A stretch of 64,000 nucleotides of DNA from Fimbriiglobus ruber. Lineage in GTDB: Bacteria > Planctomycetota > Planctomycetia > Gemmatales > Gemmataceae. This document shows, piece by piece, positions 9,618 to 18,390 of the stretch. Where the stretch lies: positions 248,001 through 312,000 of the forward strand of contig NZ_NIDE01000003.1 in NCBI RefSeq assembly GCF_002197845.1, given 5' to 3'. A program made the translations under genes and the position numbers. The notes below the pieces were generated by a model. It was not told where the DNA came from, did no database searches, and saw only the letters and a program-made list of their open reading frames with translations. Numbering within the stretch: the stretch's first letter is position 1; each line of letters opens with the position of its first letter.

Positions 9618-11774
9618 ATGAAGGCCCTAGTCCTGCTCGCCGTCGCCGCGGCGGCCGTGGCGTATTTCGCCGCCGAAACGGAAGCCGCCGAGCCGTCCAA
9701 GAAGCGCCCGATGGCGATCGACGACCTGTTCAAGTTCAAGCGCATCGCCGAACCCCAAGTCTCGCCGAACGGCAAACTCGTCGTCTACCAGGTGTCGACG
9801 GTCGACCTCGAAGCCAACAAATCGTCCACCGCACTCTGGCTCGCCGCCACCGACGGGACGGCCGAGCCGAAGCCGCTCACCAACCCGAACGGCAAGAGCG
9901 ACCGCCACCCGCGCTGGTCGCCGGACGGCAAAAAGATCCTGTTCGAATCCACCCGGTCCGGGTCGCAGCAGCTCTGGGTCATCGCGCTGGACGGCGGCGA
10001 GGCGGCCAAGATTACCGAGGTCAGCACGGGCGCGGGGACCGGCCTCTGGTCGCCGGACGGCACGCACGTCGCATTCGTGTCCGCGGTTTACCCCGAGTTC
10101 TCTGAACTCCCGTTCGCGGAAAGCGACAAGAAGAACAAAGAAAAGCTCGAAGCGGTCGAGAAAAGTCCGGTCAAGGCCCGCGTCTTCACGCGGCTCTTTT
10201 TCCGGCACTGGGATTCTTACGTCGAGGACAAGCGACAACACCTGTTCGTCTGCAAGGGGGACGGGGCGGACGTCCGCGACGTGACCCCCGGCGACCGTGA
10301 CGCGTACCCGACGAGCAGCACGTTCAGTGTCGGCGACGATTTCACCTTTACCCCGGACGGCAAACACCTGATCTTCACTGCCGTCCCGATGAAAGGTGAA
10401 GCCTGGAGTACGAACCACGACCTCTGCCGGGTGAGCATCGATAGCAAATCGACCGCTTGGGAGGCGTTGACCTCGGACAACAAAGCGGCGGATACGAGCC
10501 CGCGGTTCAGCCCGGACGGCAAGAAGCTGGCATGGCGGGTACAGAAGACGCCCGGGTACGAGGCGGATAAGTGGGACATTTTCGCCGTCGACGTCAAGGA
10601 AGACGGCACTTTTAGCGGGAAGCCGAAGAATTTGACCGCGTCTCGCGACGTCTCGGCTCACGAATTTGCGTGGCGTTCGGATTACACCGTCTTGCTTGTC
10701 GCGGACGATGGCGGGGCGACTTCCCTGTTTCTCGCCGATCACGTTGGGAATGTCGTTGACATTGTCCCACCTCGCCAGGGACAGATCACCGGGTTGAGCG
10801 GCAGTCGAGATGGAATCGTGTGGATGTATGCGCTCGCTCGGATGGACATGCCCGCGGAAGTCGCTGGCATCAAGTTCCAATACTCCAACGAGCAGGGAAA
10901 AGAATTGCTCCGCATCCTCCGTCTCGACGGCCTCAGCCCTCAAAATCACGCTCTCCTCGCCGAGTTGGACCGGCCGCGCCCTGAATCGGTCGAGGTGCCG
11001 GTCGAGGGCGGGGTGAAGATGCAGATGTGGATTCTCAAGCCGCCAGGCTTCGATCCTTCCAAAAAGTGGCCCGTTGCTTACCTGATCCACGGTGGTCCCC
11101 AAGGCGCATGGGGAGATGCCTGGTCGTTCCGCTGGAACCCGCAACTCTGGGCCGCCCAGGGGTATGTGGTCGTGCTGCCGAACCCGCGCGGGTCGACGGG
11201 GTTCGGTCAGAAGTATGTGGACGAAATCAGTGGTGACTGGGGCGGCAAATGCTACCGCGACCTCGTGGCCGGCGTCGAGTACGTGGAAAAACTCCCCTAC
11301 GTGGATCCCGAGCGGATCGGGTCGGCCGGCGGGAGCTTCGGCGGGTACATGCAGGACTGGTTCGCGGTCAGCGACATCGCCAAAAAGTTCAAATGCCTGA
11401 TTACGCACTGCTCGGTCTGGAATTTCGAAAGCATGTGGGGAACGACGGAAGAACTCTGGTTCGACGAGTTTGAACACGGCGGTCTGCCCTGGGAAGTGCC
11501 GGGCAAGTATCGCGAGTTCTCGCCGCACATCAAGGCCGCGAACCTCGCGAAGAACAAGACGCCGATGCTCATCATCCACAACGACTTGGACTTCCGCTGC
11601 CCGATCGGCCAGGGCCACGAGCTGTTCGCCGCCTTGCAGCGGCAGGGCGTGCCGTCCCGGTTCGTCAACTTCCCGGACGAGGGGCACTGGGTTCTCAAGC
11701 CGAAGAACAGCCAGTTCTGGCACAAGGAAGTATTCGCTTGGCTAACGAAATACGTTCCGCCGGGCGGGAAATAA
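9618..11774 (+). CDS. secreted S9-family prolyl oligopeptidase-like peptidase
   Basis: 718 residues. A signal peptide (residues 1-24, MKALVLLAVAAAAVAYFAA) predicts export. Residues about 30-430 contain repeated 'SPDGK' beta-propeller strands (PD40/WD40-like), for example at SPNGKLVVY and SPDGKKILF. Residues about 460-718 are an alpha/beta hydrolase domain with the nucleophile motif GGSFGGY (Ser573), the acid in HNDLDFRCP (Asp658) and His690 in DEGHW. This is the order and length expected for S9 family (S9C-like) peptidases that cleave oligopeptides. AGAAAGG (9603-9609) precedes the ATG. It follows the giant-protein pair on the same strand by 79 nt and may be cotranscribed with it. Substrate is not predictable. 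Confidence 0.93.
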   Translation: MKALVLLAVAAAAVAYFAAETEAAEPSKKRPMAIDDLFKFKRIAEPQVSPNGKLVVYQVSTVDLEANKSSTALWLAATDGTAEPKPLTNPNGKSDRHPRWSPDGKKILFESTRSGSQQLWVIALDGGEAAKITEVSTGAGTGLWSPDGTHVAFVSAVYPEFSELPFAESDKKNKEKLEAVEKSPVKARVFTRLFFRHWDSYVEDKRQHLFVCKGDGADVRDVTPGDRDAYPTSSTFSVGDDFTFTPDGKHLIFTAVPMKGEAWSTNHDLCRVSIDSKSTAWEALTSDNKAADTSPRFSPDGKKLAWRVQKTPGYEADKWDIFAVDVKEDGTFSGKPKNLTASRDVSAHEFAWRSDYTVLLVADDGGATSLFLADHVGNVVDIVPPRQGQITGLSGSRDGIVWMYALARMDMPAEVAGIKFQYSNEQGKELLRILRLDGLSPQNHALLAELDRPRPESVEVPVEGGVKMQMWILKPPGFDPSKKWPVAYLIHGGPQGAWGDAWSFRWNPQLWAAQGYVVVLPNPRGSTGFGQKYVDEISGDWGGKCYRDLVAGVEYVEKLPYVDPERIGSAGGSFGGYMQDWFAVSDIAKKFKCLITHCSVWNFESMWGTTEELWFDEFEHGGLPWEVPGKYREFSPHIKAANLAKNKTPMLIIHNDLDFRCPIGQGHELFAALQRQGVPSRFVNFPDEGHWVLKPKNSQFWHKEVFAWLTKYVPPGGK

Positions 11775-11822
11775 GATGAGAGCGACGGCGGGGGTGCCCG
11801 CCCCCCGGTCGTCGAGAGGGTT

Positions 11823-12992
11823 TTGCGCTTGGAACTACTCGGACTTGCCCTGATCCCGGTCCTCATCGCCGTGAACGGGTTCTTCGTGTCCGCCGAGTTC
11901 GCACTCGTCTCGGTCCGGCGGACGCGGGTCGAGGAACTCGTCAACCAGGGCTTACCGCGGGCGCGAGCCCTCATGGAAGCGATCGACCACCTGGACCGGA
12001 GCGTGGCCGCCGCCCAACTCGGGATCACGCTGGCCAGCCTGGCTCTCGGGTTGGCCAGCGAGCCGTCTCTAGCCTACATGATCGAGCCGCTGTTCGCCAA
12101 CGTGCCCGGCGAGTGGCAGGGGGCGGTCAAGCACTCGGTCTCCGTGGCCCTCACCCTCGCCATCATCACGTACCTACATGTCGTGTTCGGCGAGCAGATG
12201 CCGAAGATCGCCGCGCTCCAGGCGGCCGAACGGATCGCCCTCTGGGTCGCGGGGCCGACGAACACGTTCGCCAAGGCGACCGGCCCGCTCATCCGACTGA
12301 TGAATGGTACCAGTACCCTCTTCCTCCGGTGGGCTGGCTACCGGCCGATGACCCAGCACGAGGACGCCCACTCCGTGGACGAACTCCGCCTCCTCATCGA
12401 AGACACCGAAGAGGCGGGGCTGATCGACTCCGAGGCGGCCGGCTACGTGCGGAACGTCTTCTCGCTCTCGAATAAAAAAGTTCGCGACATCATGGTCCCC
12501 TGGGAAAAGGTGATGGCGCTCGAACTCACCACCCCGTCGGACCAGATCCTACAAGCGGTCCGAGACGGGGCGCACACCCGCATGCCGGTGTACCAAAGCG
12601 TGCCGAGCAACATCGTCGGGGTCGTGAACACGAAAGACCTCTTTTTCCTGTTCAGTCTCCGCGGGATTGTGAACCTCGACGACGCCCAATACCCGGCTCA
12701 GTTTTTGGACGCGGACGACGCCGTGTCGAACGCCCTCCGACTGTTCCGGAAGACCAAACATCCGATGGCGGTCGTCCGCGACGCGGACAAGGCCGTCATC
12801 GGTATTCTGACGCTCGAAGACGTGCTCGAAGAGATCGTCGGAGACATCGAAGACGAGCAGGACGACCCGAACCGCCGCCGGGCTCTATTGGCGAAAACCC
12901 GCCGGGGCTTCCCGGGGTGGCCGCCCCGCCCGGGGGGTCGTTTGGGCGACCGCGGATCGAACCCGAATCCCCGAACCGGCCCCCGCGGCTAA
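11823..12992 (+). CDS. DUF21 (CNNM)/CBS-domain membrane protein
   Basis: 389 residues, starting at TTG 11823 or TTG 11829; GAGAGGG at 11814-11820 favours the second. Residues 1-190 form the DUF21/CNNM transmembrane domain (VNGFFVSAEFALVSVRRTR is typical); residues about 218-345 are a pair of CBS domains (VRDIMVPW... GVVNTKDLF... GILTLEDVLEEIVGDI). Members of this family are linked to Mg2+/Co2+ transport or membrane stability (CorC/HlyC-type). The C-terminal CorC_HlyC domain seen in many relatives is absent: the protein ends in a Pro/Arg-rich tail soon after the second CBS. It lies 48 nt after the peptidase gene on the same strand. Confidence 0.88.
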   Translation: MRLELLGLALIPVLIAVNGFFVSAEFALVSVRRTRVEELVNQGLPRARALMEAIDHLDRSVAAAQLGITLASLALGLASEPSLAYMIEPLFANVPGEWQGAVKHSVSVALTLAIITYLHVVFGEQMPKIAALQAAERIALWVAGPTNTFAKATGPLIRLMNGTSTLFLRWAGYRPMTQHEDAHSVDELRLLIEDTEEAGLIDSEAAGYVRNVFSLSNKKVRDIMVPWEKVMALELTTPSDQILQAVRDGAHTRMPVYQSVPSNIVGVVNTKDLFFLFSLRGIVNLDDAQYPAQFLDADDAVSNALRLFRKTKHPMAVVRDADKAVIGILTLEDVLEEIVGDIEDEQDDPNRRRALLAKTRRGFPGWPPRPGGRLGDRGSNPNPRTGPRG

Positions 12993-13042
12993 GATACCCC
13001 GTGGCCCGACCCCCCGCGCCCCGACTCTACCCGAGCCGCGCC

Positions 13043-13831
13043 ATGAAGAATCAACGAAAGTATCTGTTCCCGAACGTGATCGAACTGAACCTCCAGGCCG
13101 GCCGGCCACTGGGGGTAAACATCTACCTCATTGACGGCGGCTCCGAATACGTTTTGCTCGACATCGGGCAGGATGACACACTCGACGAAGTGATCGACCT
13201 CATTCGGCAGCTCGACTTCCCGCTCTCGAAATGCAAGATGGTGATCGCCACGCACGCGGACGCCGACCACGTCCAGGCACTGGCCCAAGCCCGCGAGCGG
13301 TTGAAGACCAAAACAGCAGCCCACCCAAAGGCGGCTGCCCTGATCGAGTCTGGCGAGGTGGTCGAGACCTACGCCCAGATTACGGCCCAAAATTTCAGCA
13401 TTCCGATGCCGGTCTGCAAGATCGACGTTCGACTGAAGGACGGGGACGTGATTGAAGTCGGAAACCTGAAACTGACCGTATGGAGTACGCCCGGGCACAC
13501 GCCCGGGCAGCTGAGCTTTAAATTGCGGAACCTGCTCTTCAGCGGCGACAACATTTACAAGGACACGTGCGTCGGCGTGATCGATGCCCACCACGGGTCG
13601 AACATTCCGGACTACATCACGTCTCTGAAACGCATTCTTGCGGACGACGCCGAGTTCCTACTTCCGAGCCACGGCCCCGCGTTCCGCAAAGACCCGGCTG
13701 TCCTGCAACCGGCGATCGACCGCCTGACCAAGTACCAGTACATGGCCGATTTCGGCACCTGCGCCGTGAGTTGGCCGCTTCAAGAACAATGGGAGAAGGA
13801 CATCCTCGCCGGGAAAATGCCGGACCTGTAA
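13043..13831 (+). CDS. MBL-fold metallo-hydrolase
   Basis: 262 residues from ATG 13043; an in-frame extension upstream to 12917 overlaps the previous gene and looks non-coding. The metal-binding signature is THADADH (His71, Asp73, Asp75, His76), a variant of HxHxDH with Asp in place of the second His. Further ligands are His152 in TPGHTPGQ, Asp in FSGDNIY and His in SHGPAF. The core matches glyoxalase-II/MBL hydrolases of about 250 residues. No signal peptide, so cytoplasmic. Substrate is not deducible; the Asp in the second ligand position distinguishes it from canonical glyoxalase II. Confidence 0.88.
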   Translation: MKNQRKYLFPNVIELNLQAGRPLGVNIYLIDGGSEYVLLDIGQDDTLDEVIDLIRQLDFPLSKCKMVIATHADADHVQALAQARERLKTKTAAHPKAAALIESGEVVETYAQITAQNFSIPMPVCKIDVRLKDGDVIEVGNLKLTVWSTPGHTPGQLSFKLRNLLFSGDNIYKDTCVGVIDAHHGSNIPDYITSLKRILADDAEFLLPSHGPAFRKDPAVLQPAIDRLTKYQYMADFGTCAVSWPLQEQWEKDILAGKMPDL

Positions 13832-14029
13832 CCAAGATTTTTAGCCACAGTGAACACCGAGAAAAGACACCTACTTAGGCGTTCGGCAGATGATAGTTGG
13901 CCCACTCCAGACAACGAGCCGTGGCGCCTGGGAGTATTTTTGCATTTATTGCGCTGAAACCCCCGTTTTAGGACCGACGGGTCGCCACGACTCTCGGGCC
14001 GTGGCACCTGGGAGCATTTTTTGCATTTA

Positions 14030-14324
14030 TACTTCGCGCGGTTCGGAATGAGGTGTTTCTCCGTCCCGGCGAGTGGAGACGGGTGGGAGCGGCGACCTCA
14101 CCCCCGGCCCCTCTCCTCCGAGAGGAGAGGGGAGCACGAGCGGACGGCTCGCGGATGGAGAGTGGCGGTTCGGGAAACGGCGTCCCCAATGTCGGTGACG
14201 TTCGCCTCTTTGCTCCCCTCTCCTCTCGGAGGAGAGGGGCCGGGGGTGAGGTCGCACCTGCCGGGGACGCCGACCTCGCCCACACCCGGGCGGCGAAAGA
14301 CCCCATTCCGGACCGCGTAAAGTA
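14030..14324. mobile_element. MITE with ~30-bp imperfect terminal inverted repeats
   Basis: Left end starts TACTTCGCGCGG, right end finishes CCGCGTAAAGTA; the ends are imperfect inverted repeats for about 30 nt. A TA dinucleotide flanks both sides (14028-14029 and 14325-14326). The neighbouring unit at 13921-14000 carries the uninterrupted site (GCATTTATTGCGCTG), so the insertion point is directly visible. Length is 295 bp with no coding frame. TA duplication suggests mobilisation by an IS630/Tc1-type transposase (inference). Inside are two perfect 42-bp inverted arms (14094-14135 and 14212-14253). Confidence 0.78.
14094..14253. repeat. perfect 42-bp inverted repeat inside the MITE
   Basis: Arms 14094-14135 and 14212-14253 are exact reverse complements of 42 nt, separated by 76 nt. 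Each arm also holds a smaller palindrome (CCCCTCTCCT ... AGGAGAGGGG). The transcript of either strand could fold into a long stem. Confidence 0.9.
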
Positions 14325-14476
14325 TATTGCGCTGAACCCACGTTTTCGGACCGACGGGTTGCCACTGTTATCAAGGCGGCTGGGATGGGTAACGTGTTTG
14401 CTGCCGAACGCCTGATCTTGTCTTCTCTCGGTGTTCTCTGTGACCTCTGTGGCTAAAAATCTTCTGTTTCACAACA

Positions 14477-15181
14477 ATGACGCCTCGCGACCCCGCCACA
14501 CAGCAGTATTTGGAACTGGCCGAATTGGCCGGCGGGTTTATTCACGAAATCAAGAACCACATCAATACTCTGTCGCTCAATCTGCAGCTCCTGGCCGAAG
14601 ACTTTGAAAACCCGCAAACGCCACGCGAGCGTAAGGCCCTCGACCGCGTGACCAAGTTGTCCGGCGAGTGCCGGCGGCTCGTCGAGTTGTCGAACGACTT
14701 CCTCCGCTTCGCCCGGGTCGCCGATCTCCAGCGGACGCCGACTGTCTTGGCCGACGTCGTTACCCGCATGGTCGATTTCCTCGCCCCCACCGCCCGCATC
14801 CAGGGCGTCGAAATCGACTGGTACCCGACGGCTGACCTCCCCCTGGTCAGCCTCGACGCCGAGATGTTCGAAAAGGTGCTGCTCAACCTGATGCTAAACG
14901 CCGAAGACGCGATGCCGGACGGCGGCACTCTCACTCTCCAGCAGCGCGCGGAAGGCTCACAGGTCGTGTTAGATGTGATCGACACGGGAGCCGGTATGGA
15001 CGCGGCTCTGGCCGACCGGATCTTTCAGCCGTTCGTCACCACCAAACCGGGCGGGACCGGTTTGGGATTGGCGACGGCACAGAAAATCGTTCTTGCGCAC
15101 GGGGGCACCATTGAGGTGCAGAGTGAACCCGGCCGCGGGACCAAGTTCACGATCCGGTTGTCCGCAGTGCGGGCCGAGTAG
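14477..15181 (+). CDS. soluble sensor histidine kinase core
   Basis: 234 residues. HisKA dimerisation box near the N terminus with phospho-acceptor His23 in FIHEIKNH; HATPase_c domain with N box (LLNLMLNAEDAMPDGG, about 138), G1 box (DTGAGMD) and G2 box (GTGLGLATAQ). There is no sensor or transmembrane region, so it is a bare cytoplasmic kinase core that must receive its signal from a partner. No response regulator gene adjoins it. No ribosome-binding site is evident before ATG 14477. It sits between the repeat region and the AT-rich nuclease island. Confidence 0.92.
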   Translation: MTPRDPATQQYLELAELAGGFIHEIKNHINTLSLNLQLLAEDFENPQTPRERKALDRVTKLSGECRRLVELSNDFLRFARVADLQRTPTVLADVVTRMVDFLAPTARIQGVEIDWYPTADLPLVSLDAEMFEKVLLNLMLNAEDAMPDGGTLTLQQRAEGSQVVLDVIDTGAGMDAALADRIFQPFVTTKPGGTGLGLATAQKIVLAHGGTIEVQSEPGRGTKFTIRLSAVRAE

Positions 15182-15271
15182 TCGGGGGGCTAAAACGTCA
15201 CAGCGGAACGTCTTTACCTGAGGGACCACTTCTTTCGGTGAGAGCCGGCGCCGGTGCGCGATTCCGATCCC

Positions 15272-16423
15272 CTAGCACTCTGGGCGCCCCATCTTTCTCA
15301 ATTCTTGTTGAATTTTATAATAGACCGAGTCGCTTTTAGGGATGCGCTTCGTGGGGATAGTCAGCATCTCGCCTTTGTCATCATCTGCCACCGCATACAC
15401 CCTAACTTCAGACTCCATAAGGCATCTAAATATTGTTGGCAATGGCCACTCTGACATGGGAATATGCAACTTGAATTTCACCTCTTTGCGTTCTTCTTGA
15501 TCCCTCAGAATGGCCACATTTGAATTTCTGGCAACTTCCATAGTGACAAACTTAGAGCCTGTCTGGGAAGTACTATTTTGATGCAACTCTATATTTAAAT
15601 GGGGATAACACTTTTTGGGGTCCATGCGATTGAGGATCAATTGAATCGACCGCACTTTAACCATAGATTCACTAGAACTAGTATTTCGTTCGTAGTCCCG
15701 ACTTAGCCTGCGGGCGCGACCGAGCCACCCGAAGGTCCGCTCCACCACCCACCGCTTGGGCAACAGGACGAACCCCTTCGCCCCGTCCGGCCGGCGGACG
15801 ATGACGAGTTCCCATCTGAGTTCCGGATGACCGTCCTTCCACCCGTTCAGGGCATGGTTGTGGTACTTCCCGTCGGCCCATACGACCTTCAACCGCGGGT
15901 ACGCCTCACGGTCCAACGATTCGAGCACGGACGGGGCCGCGGCCGCATCGTCGACGTGCCCGGCGGTGACCGCCACGGTCATCAACAACCCGAGCGTGTC
16001 GACCACGATCGACCGCTTCCGGCCCTGGATTTTCTTGCCCGCGTCATACCCGTTCCCACCCGCATGCTCGGTCCCCTTGACCGACTGACTATCGATGCTC
16101 GCGGCGCTCGGGGTCGGCTCGTGACTCGGAGCATGGACCTCCCGATACCCCTCCCGGAGGACATCCAGGAGGTGTTGCCAGGTGCCGTCATCCCGCCACT
16201 GGGCGAAGTATTCGTACACCGTACTCTTGGCCGGGAAATCGTGCGGGAGCAGGGACCACTGGCACCCGGTCCGGTTCACGTACAGGATCGCGTTCATCAC
16301 CTCCCGGAGGTCGACCGACCGGGGCCGCCCTCCGAACCGGGCGGCGGGCAGAAGGGGCTCGATGGTCTCCCATTGGACATCGGTCAAATCCGTCAGATAC
16401 GGTTTACGAACGGGCGCGTCCAT
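15272..16423 (-). CDS. IS5-family transposase, 3' frameshifted into host gene
   Basis: The ATG at 16423 starts an IS5-type DDE transposase (DUF4096-like N terminus DLTDVQWETIEPLLP; catalytic region with IDSQSVKG, VWADGKY and VVERTFGWLGR). Copy B encodes 283 residues. Here one base is missing near 15600 (four C instead of five before the last codons), so the normal stop is skipped and the frame runs through the IS end into the 3' part of the interrupted nuclease gene, giving a 383-residue fused frame that ends at 15272. The catalytic core is complete, so activity may be retained. Confidence 0.85.
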   Translation of the reverse strand: MDAPVRKPYLTDLTDVQWETIEPLLPAARFGGRPRSVDLREVMNAILYVNRTGCQWSLLPHDFPAKSTVYEYFAQWRDDGTWQHLLDVLREGYREVHAPSHEPTPSAASIDSQSVKGTEHAGGNGYDAGKKIQGRKRSIVVDTLGLLMTVAVTAGHVDDAAAAPSVLESLDREAYPRLKVVWADGKYHNHALNGWKDGHPELRWELVIVRRPDGAKGFVLLPKRWVVERTFGWLGRARRLSRDYERNTSSSESMVKVRSIQLILNRMDPKKCYPHLNIELHQNSTSQTGSKFVTMEVARNSNVAILRDQEERKEVKFKLHIPMSEWPLPTIFRCLMESEVRVYAVADDDKGEMLTIPTKRIPKSDSVYYKIQQELRKMGRPEC

Positions 16424-16505
16424 GACCTCGCTCCTGAATGATGAAGGAGCGACTAACTTAAAGGAATCTCACGACTTACAGCAAGGGCACTTTTCGGACA
16501 GCCTC
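15555..16505 (-). mobile_element. IS5-family element (IS1031 type), copy A
   Basis: 951 bp, ends GAGCCTGTCTGG and ...CCGAAAAG-type on the other side (GGACAGCCTC at 16496-16505 in plus orientation). Flanked by a TTA duplication (15552-15554, 16506-16508), matching the TNA target of the IS1031 subgroup. Inserted in the nuclease gene with its transposase on the minus strand. Same length as copy B, but the encoded proteins differ at many positions, so the two copies are diverged relatives and not a recent duplication. Confidence 0.9.
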
Positions 16506-17020
16506 TTAGCAATTACTTGCGATTCGTCCTGTATAGAAGCATGTATATTCCAAGTCTGCGCGGATTTTGTGCCGTTGTTCTTCGCGGAAAACTCGATAGA
16601 AAGGTGGGCTATATAGTCATTCTGACGCATAGGGTGAACCGATAGTGCTCGCATGCCCATTGACAGAGCCTTGATTTCCAAATTCGTTGTTTTAGGAACC
16701 GGGATTCGCTCTATGAAATCGGTTAGAATCTGCTGAAGGTGGCCCGCCATTTGTCTTATCAGTCTTGAGTCTTCTTCTTTGAAATAGTTATTGCGTATAT
16801 GACGATTTTTTTCGAACATAAGAAGTTCTTCAAATTTACTTGCTCCCCATATTGGTCTAATATCAATGCCGCATTCAGCTTGGTTTTTCTTAAATGTAGA
16901 AAACCACGCCGCCTCTTCTACTGACATATCAATAGGCAGGCAAAGCGTCCAGCTTTTTGCCGTATATATCGTAGCTGATTTTACACTTGTGAAAGAGTCT
17001 CTGATCTGATTTTTCTGTGA

Positions 17021-17971
17021 GAGGCTGTCCGAAAAGTGACCTTGCTGTAAGTTGTGCGTCTCTTTTAAGTTAGTCGCTCCTTCATACTCGAGGAGCGAAG
17101 TCATGGACGTGACCGTTCGCAAACCGTATCCGACCGATTTGACCGACCTCCAATGGGAGATCATCCAGGTCGTCCTGCCGGCCGCCCGACCCGGAGGACG
17201 CCCCCGGTCGGTGGACCTCCGGGAGGTGCTGAACGCGATCGTGTACGTGAACCGGTCGGGGTGTCAGTGGTCGATGCTCCCGCACGACTTCCCGGCCAAG
17301 AGTACGGTGTACGAGTACTTCTCCCAGTGGCGGGACGACGGTACCTGGCAAGAACTCCTGGATGTCCTCCGGGAGGGGTATCGGGAAGTCCACGCCCCGA
17401 GCCACGAGCGGACCCCGAGCGCCGCGAGCATCGACAGCCAGTCGGTCAAGGGGACCGAACACGCGGGCGGGAACGGGTACGACGCGGGCAAGAAAATCCA
17501 GGGCCGGAAGCGGTCGATCGTGGTCGATACGCTGGGCCTGTTGATGGTCGTGGCGGTGACCGCCGGGCACGTCGACGACGCGGCCGCGGCCCCGACCGTA
17601 CTCGAATCGTTGGACCGGGAGGCGTACCCGCGGTTGAAGGTCGTGTGGGCCGACGGGAAGTATCACAACCATACCCTGAACGGGTGGAAGGACGGCCACC
17701 CGGAACTCGGATGGGAACTCGTCATCGTCCGCCGACCGGACGGGGTGAAGGGGTTCACCCTGTTACCCAAGCGGTGGGTCGTCGAGCGGACGTTCGGGTG
17801 GCTCGGGCGGGCCCGGCGGTTGAGTCGTAATTATGAGCGACTGAATAGTTCCAGCGAATCCATGATCCGTGTGCGGTCAATCCAGCTGATCCTCAATCGC
17901 ATGGATCCACAAGAGCGTTATCCCCCGTTTAAATATAGAGTTGCATCAAAATAGTCTTCCCAGACAGGCTC
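17021..17971 (+). mobile_element. IS5-family element (IS1031 type), copy B
   Basis: 951 bp. Left end GAGGCTGTCCGAAAAG, right end ...CCCAGACAGGCTC; imperfect inverted ends. A TGA duplication flanks it (17018-17020 and 17972-17974), a TNA target as for copy A. It interrupts the nuclease gene after the codon for Ser76. Orientation is opposite to copy A. Confidence 0.92.
17103..17954 (+). CDS. IS5-family transposase
   Basis: 283 residues from ATG 17103 (the frame is open upstream to 17052, but GAGGAG at 17090-17095 favours this ATG). Contains the IS5 DDE core: acidic residues in IDSQSVKG, VWADGKY and VVERTFGWLGRARRL. It catalyses movement of the surrounding 951-bp element and ends 17 nt inside the right terminus. 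Intact compared with copy A, which has lost one base near the C-terminal end. Confidence 0.93.
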   Translation: MDVTVRKPYPTDLTDLQWEIIQVVLPAARPGGRPRSVDLREVLNAIVYVNRSGCQWSMLPHDFPAKSTVYEYFSQWRDDGTWQELLDVLREGYREVHAPSHERTPSAASIDSQSVKGTEHAGGNGYDAGKKIQGRKRSIVVDTLGLLMVVAVTAGHVDDAAAAPTVLESLDREAYPRLKVVWADGKYHNHTLNGWKDGHPELGWELVIVRRPDGVKGFTLLPKRWVVERTFGWLGRARRLSRNYERLNSSSESMIRVRSIQLILNRMDPQERYPPFKYRVASK

Positions 17972-18134
17972 TGAGTCATCTATACCGTTAGCAAAATATT
18001 TAACCTGATAAATGTCGATCTTATCGTGTTCGCCAATTGTTCCGCCATATGCGTCTATTCCACTATCTCCGCGATGCACACGAACTTTCTGTATGCCATC
18101 AATTTCCGAACCGATCAAATGATTTGCCATTTCT

Positions 18135-18374
18135 TCAAATTTGTCTCGGGCACCGATGATGCCATAATAAATTTCCAGATGCCTTATATTTATTGGCATT
18201 TTTATATCCCCATGTGTCAACTATCTCATTTTTTCTTCGGGCTCTTCCGCGGGGCCGGGGCGCGGGTTCCGGTTCGGGCTCTCCTTCATCCGCCCCGATC
18301 ACGGCTTCGCACTTCGCGAAATCCCAGCAGGACAATCCGAGCGCGGCCGCGAGTTTCACGCTCGTCGGCCGCAA
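18135..18374 (-). CDS. short hypothetical protein, possibly a remnant
   Basis: 79 codons. The first half (MRPTSVKLAAALGLSCWDF...) is GC-rich like the neighbours and could be a small helix-turn-helix-type segment, followed by an acidic Glu-Pro run and a basic stretch (PRGRARRK). The last third lies in AT-rich DNA and overlaps the start of the nuclease gene in another frame, so the present C terminus probably reflects the edge of the transferred island. Could be a truncated host gene or chance frame; no family recognised. Confidence 0.3.
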   Translation of the reverse strand: MRPTSVKLAAALGLSCWDFAKCEAVIGADEGEPEPEPAPRPRGRARRKNEIVDTWGYKNANKYKASGNLLWHHRCPRQI

Positions 18375-18390
18375 ATATCACCCTACCACA

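Larger units (their letters stand above)
13834..14463. repeat. intergenic repeat region bounded by imperfect inverted repeats
   Basis: The 640-nt gap between the MBL gene and the histidine kinase has no gene. Its outer edges are inverted copies of a TTAGCCACAG-type repeat (about 13834-13890 and 14399-14463; the left arm lacks about 9 nt). Inside is an 80-bp unit (13921-14000) whose second copy starts at 14001 and is split by a 295-bp MITE. The outer arms belong to the same class as the perfect palindrome at 50441-50571 and resemble that at 22291-22494. Confidence 0.75.
15272..18199 (-). pseudogene. PD-(D/E)XK nuclease-like gene split by two IS elements
   Basis: Three AT-rich segments on the minus strand (18199-17972, 17017-16506, 15551-15272) join in frame when the two IS elements and one copy of each 3-bp target duplication are removed, giving one 339-residue protein from ATG 18199. 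Residues 20-70 carry nuclease-like motifs: helix Glu22/Glu23, GDSGIDAYGG (Asp49) and DIYQVKYF (Gln65, Lys67). A WTLCLPIDMS...WGASKFEELL region follows, as in Mrr-like/restriction-type nuclease domains (family knowledge, not searched). Base composition differs sharply from all neighbours, suggesting transfer. The gene is broken after residue 76 and near residue 246, so it is presumably inactive. Confidence 0.72.

Noticed and set aside
9627-11723. Minus-strand frame of 698 codons opposite the S9 peptidase
   Set aside because: No motifs and antisense to a clear peptidase gene; a shadow.
12950-12990. Possible tRNA-like T-loop sequence (GATCGAACCCGAATCC)
   Set aside because: No cloverleaf could be folded around it and it lies at the end of the CBS-protein gene.
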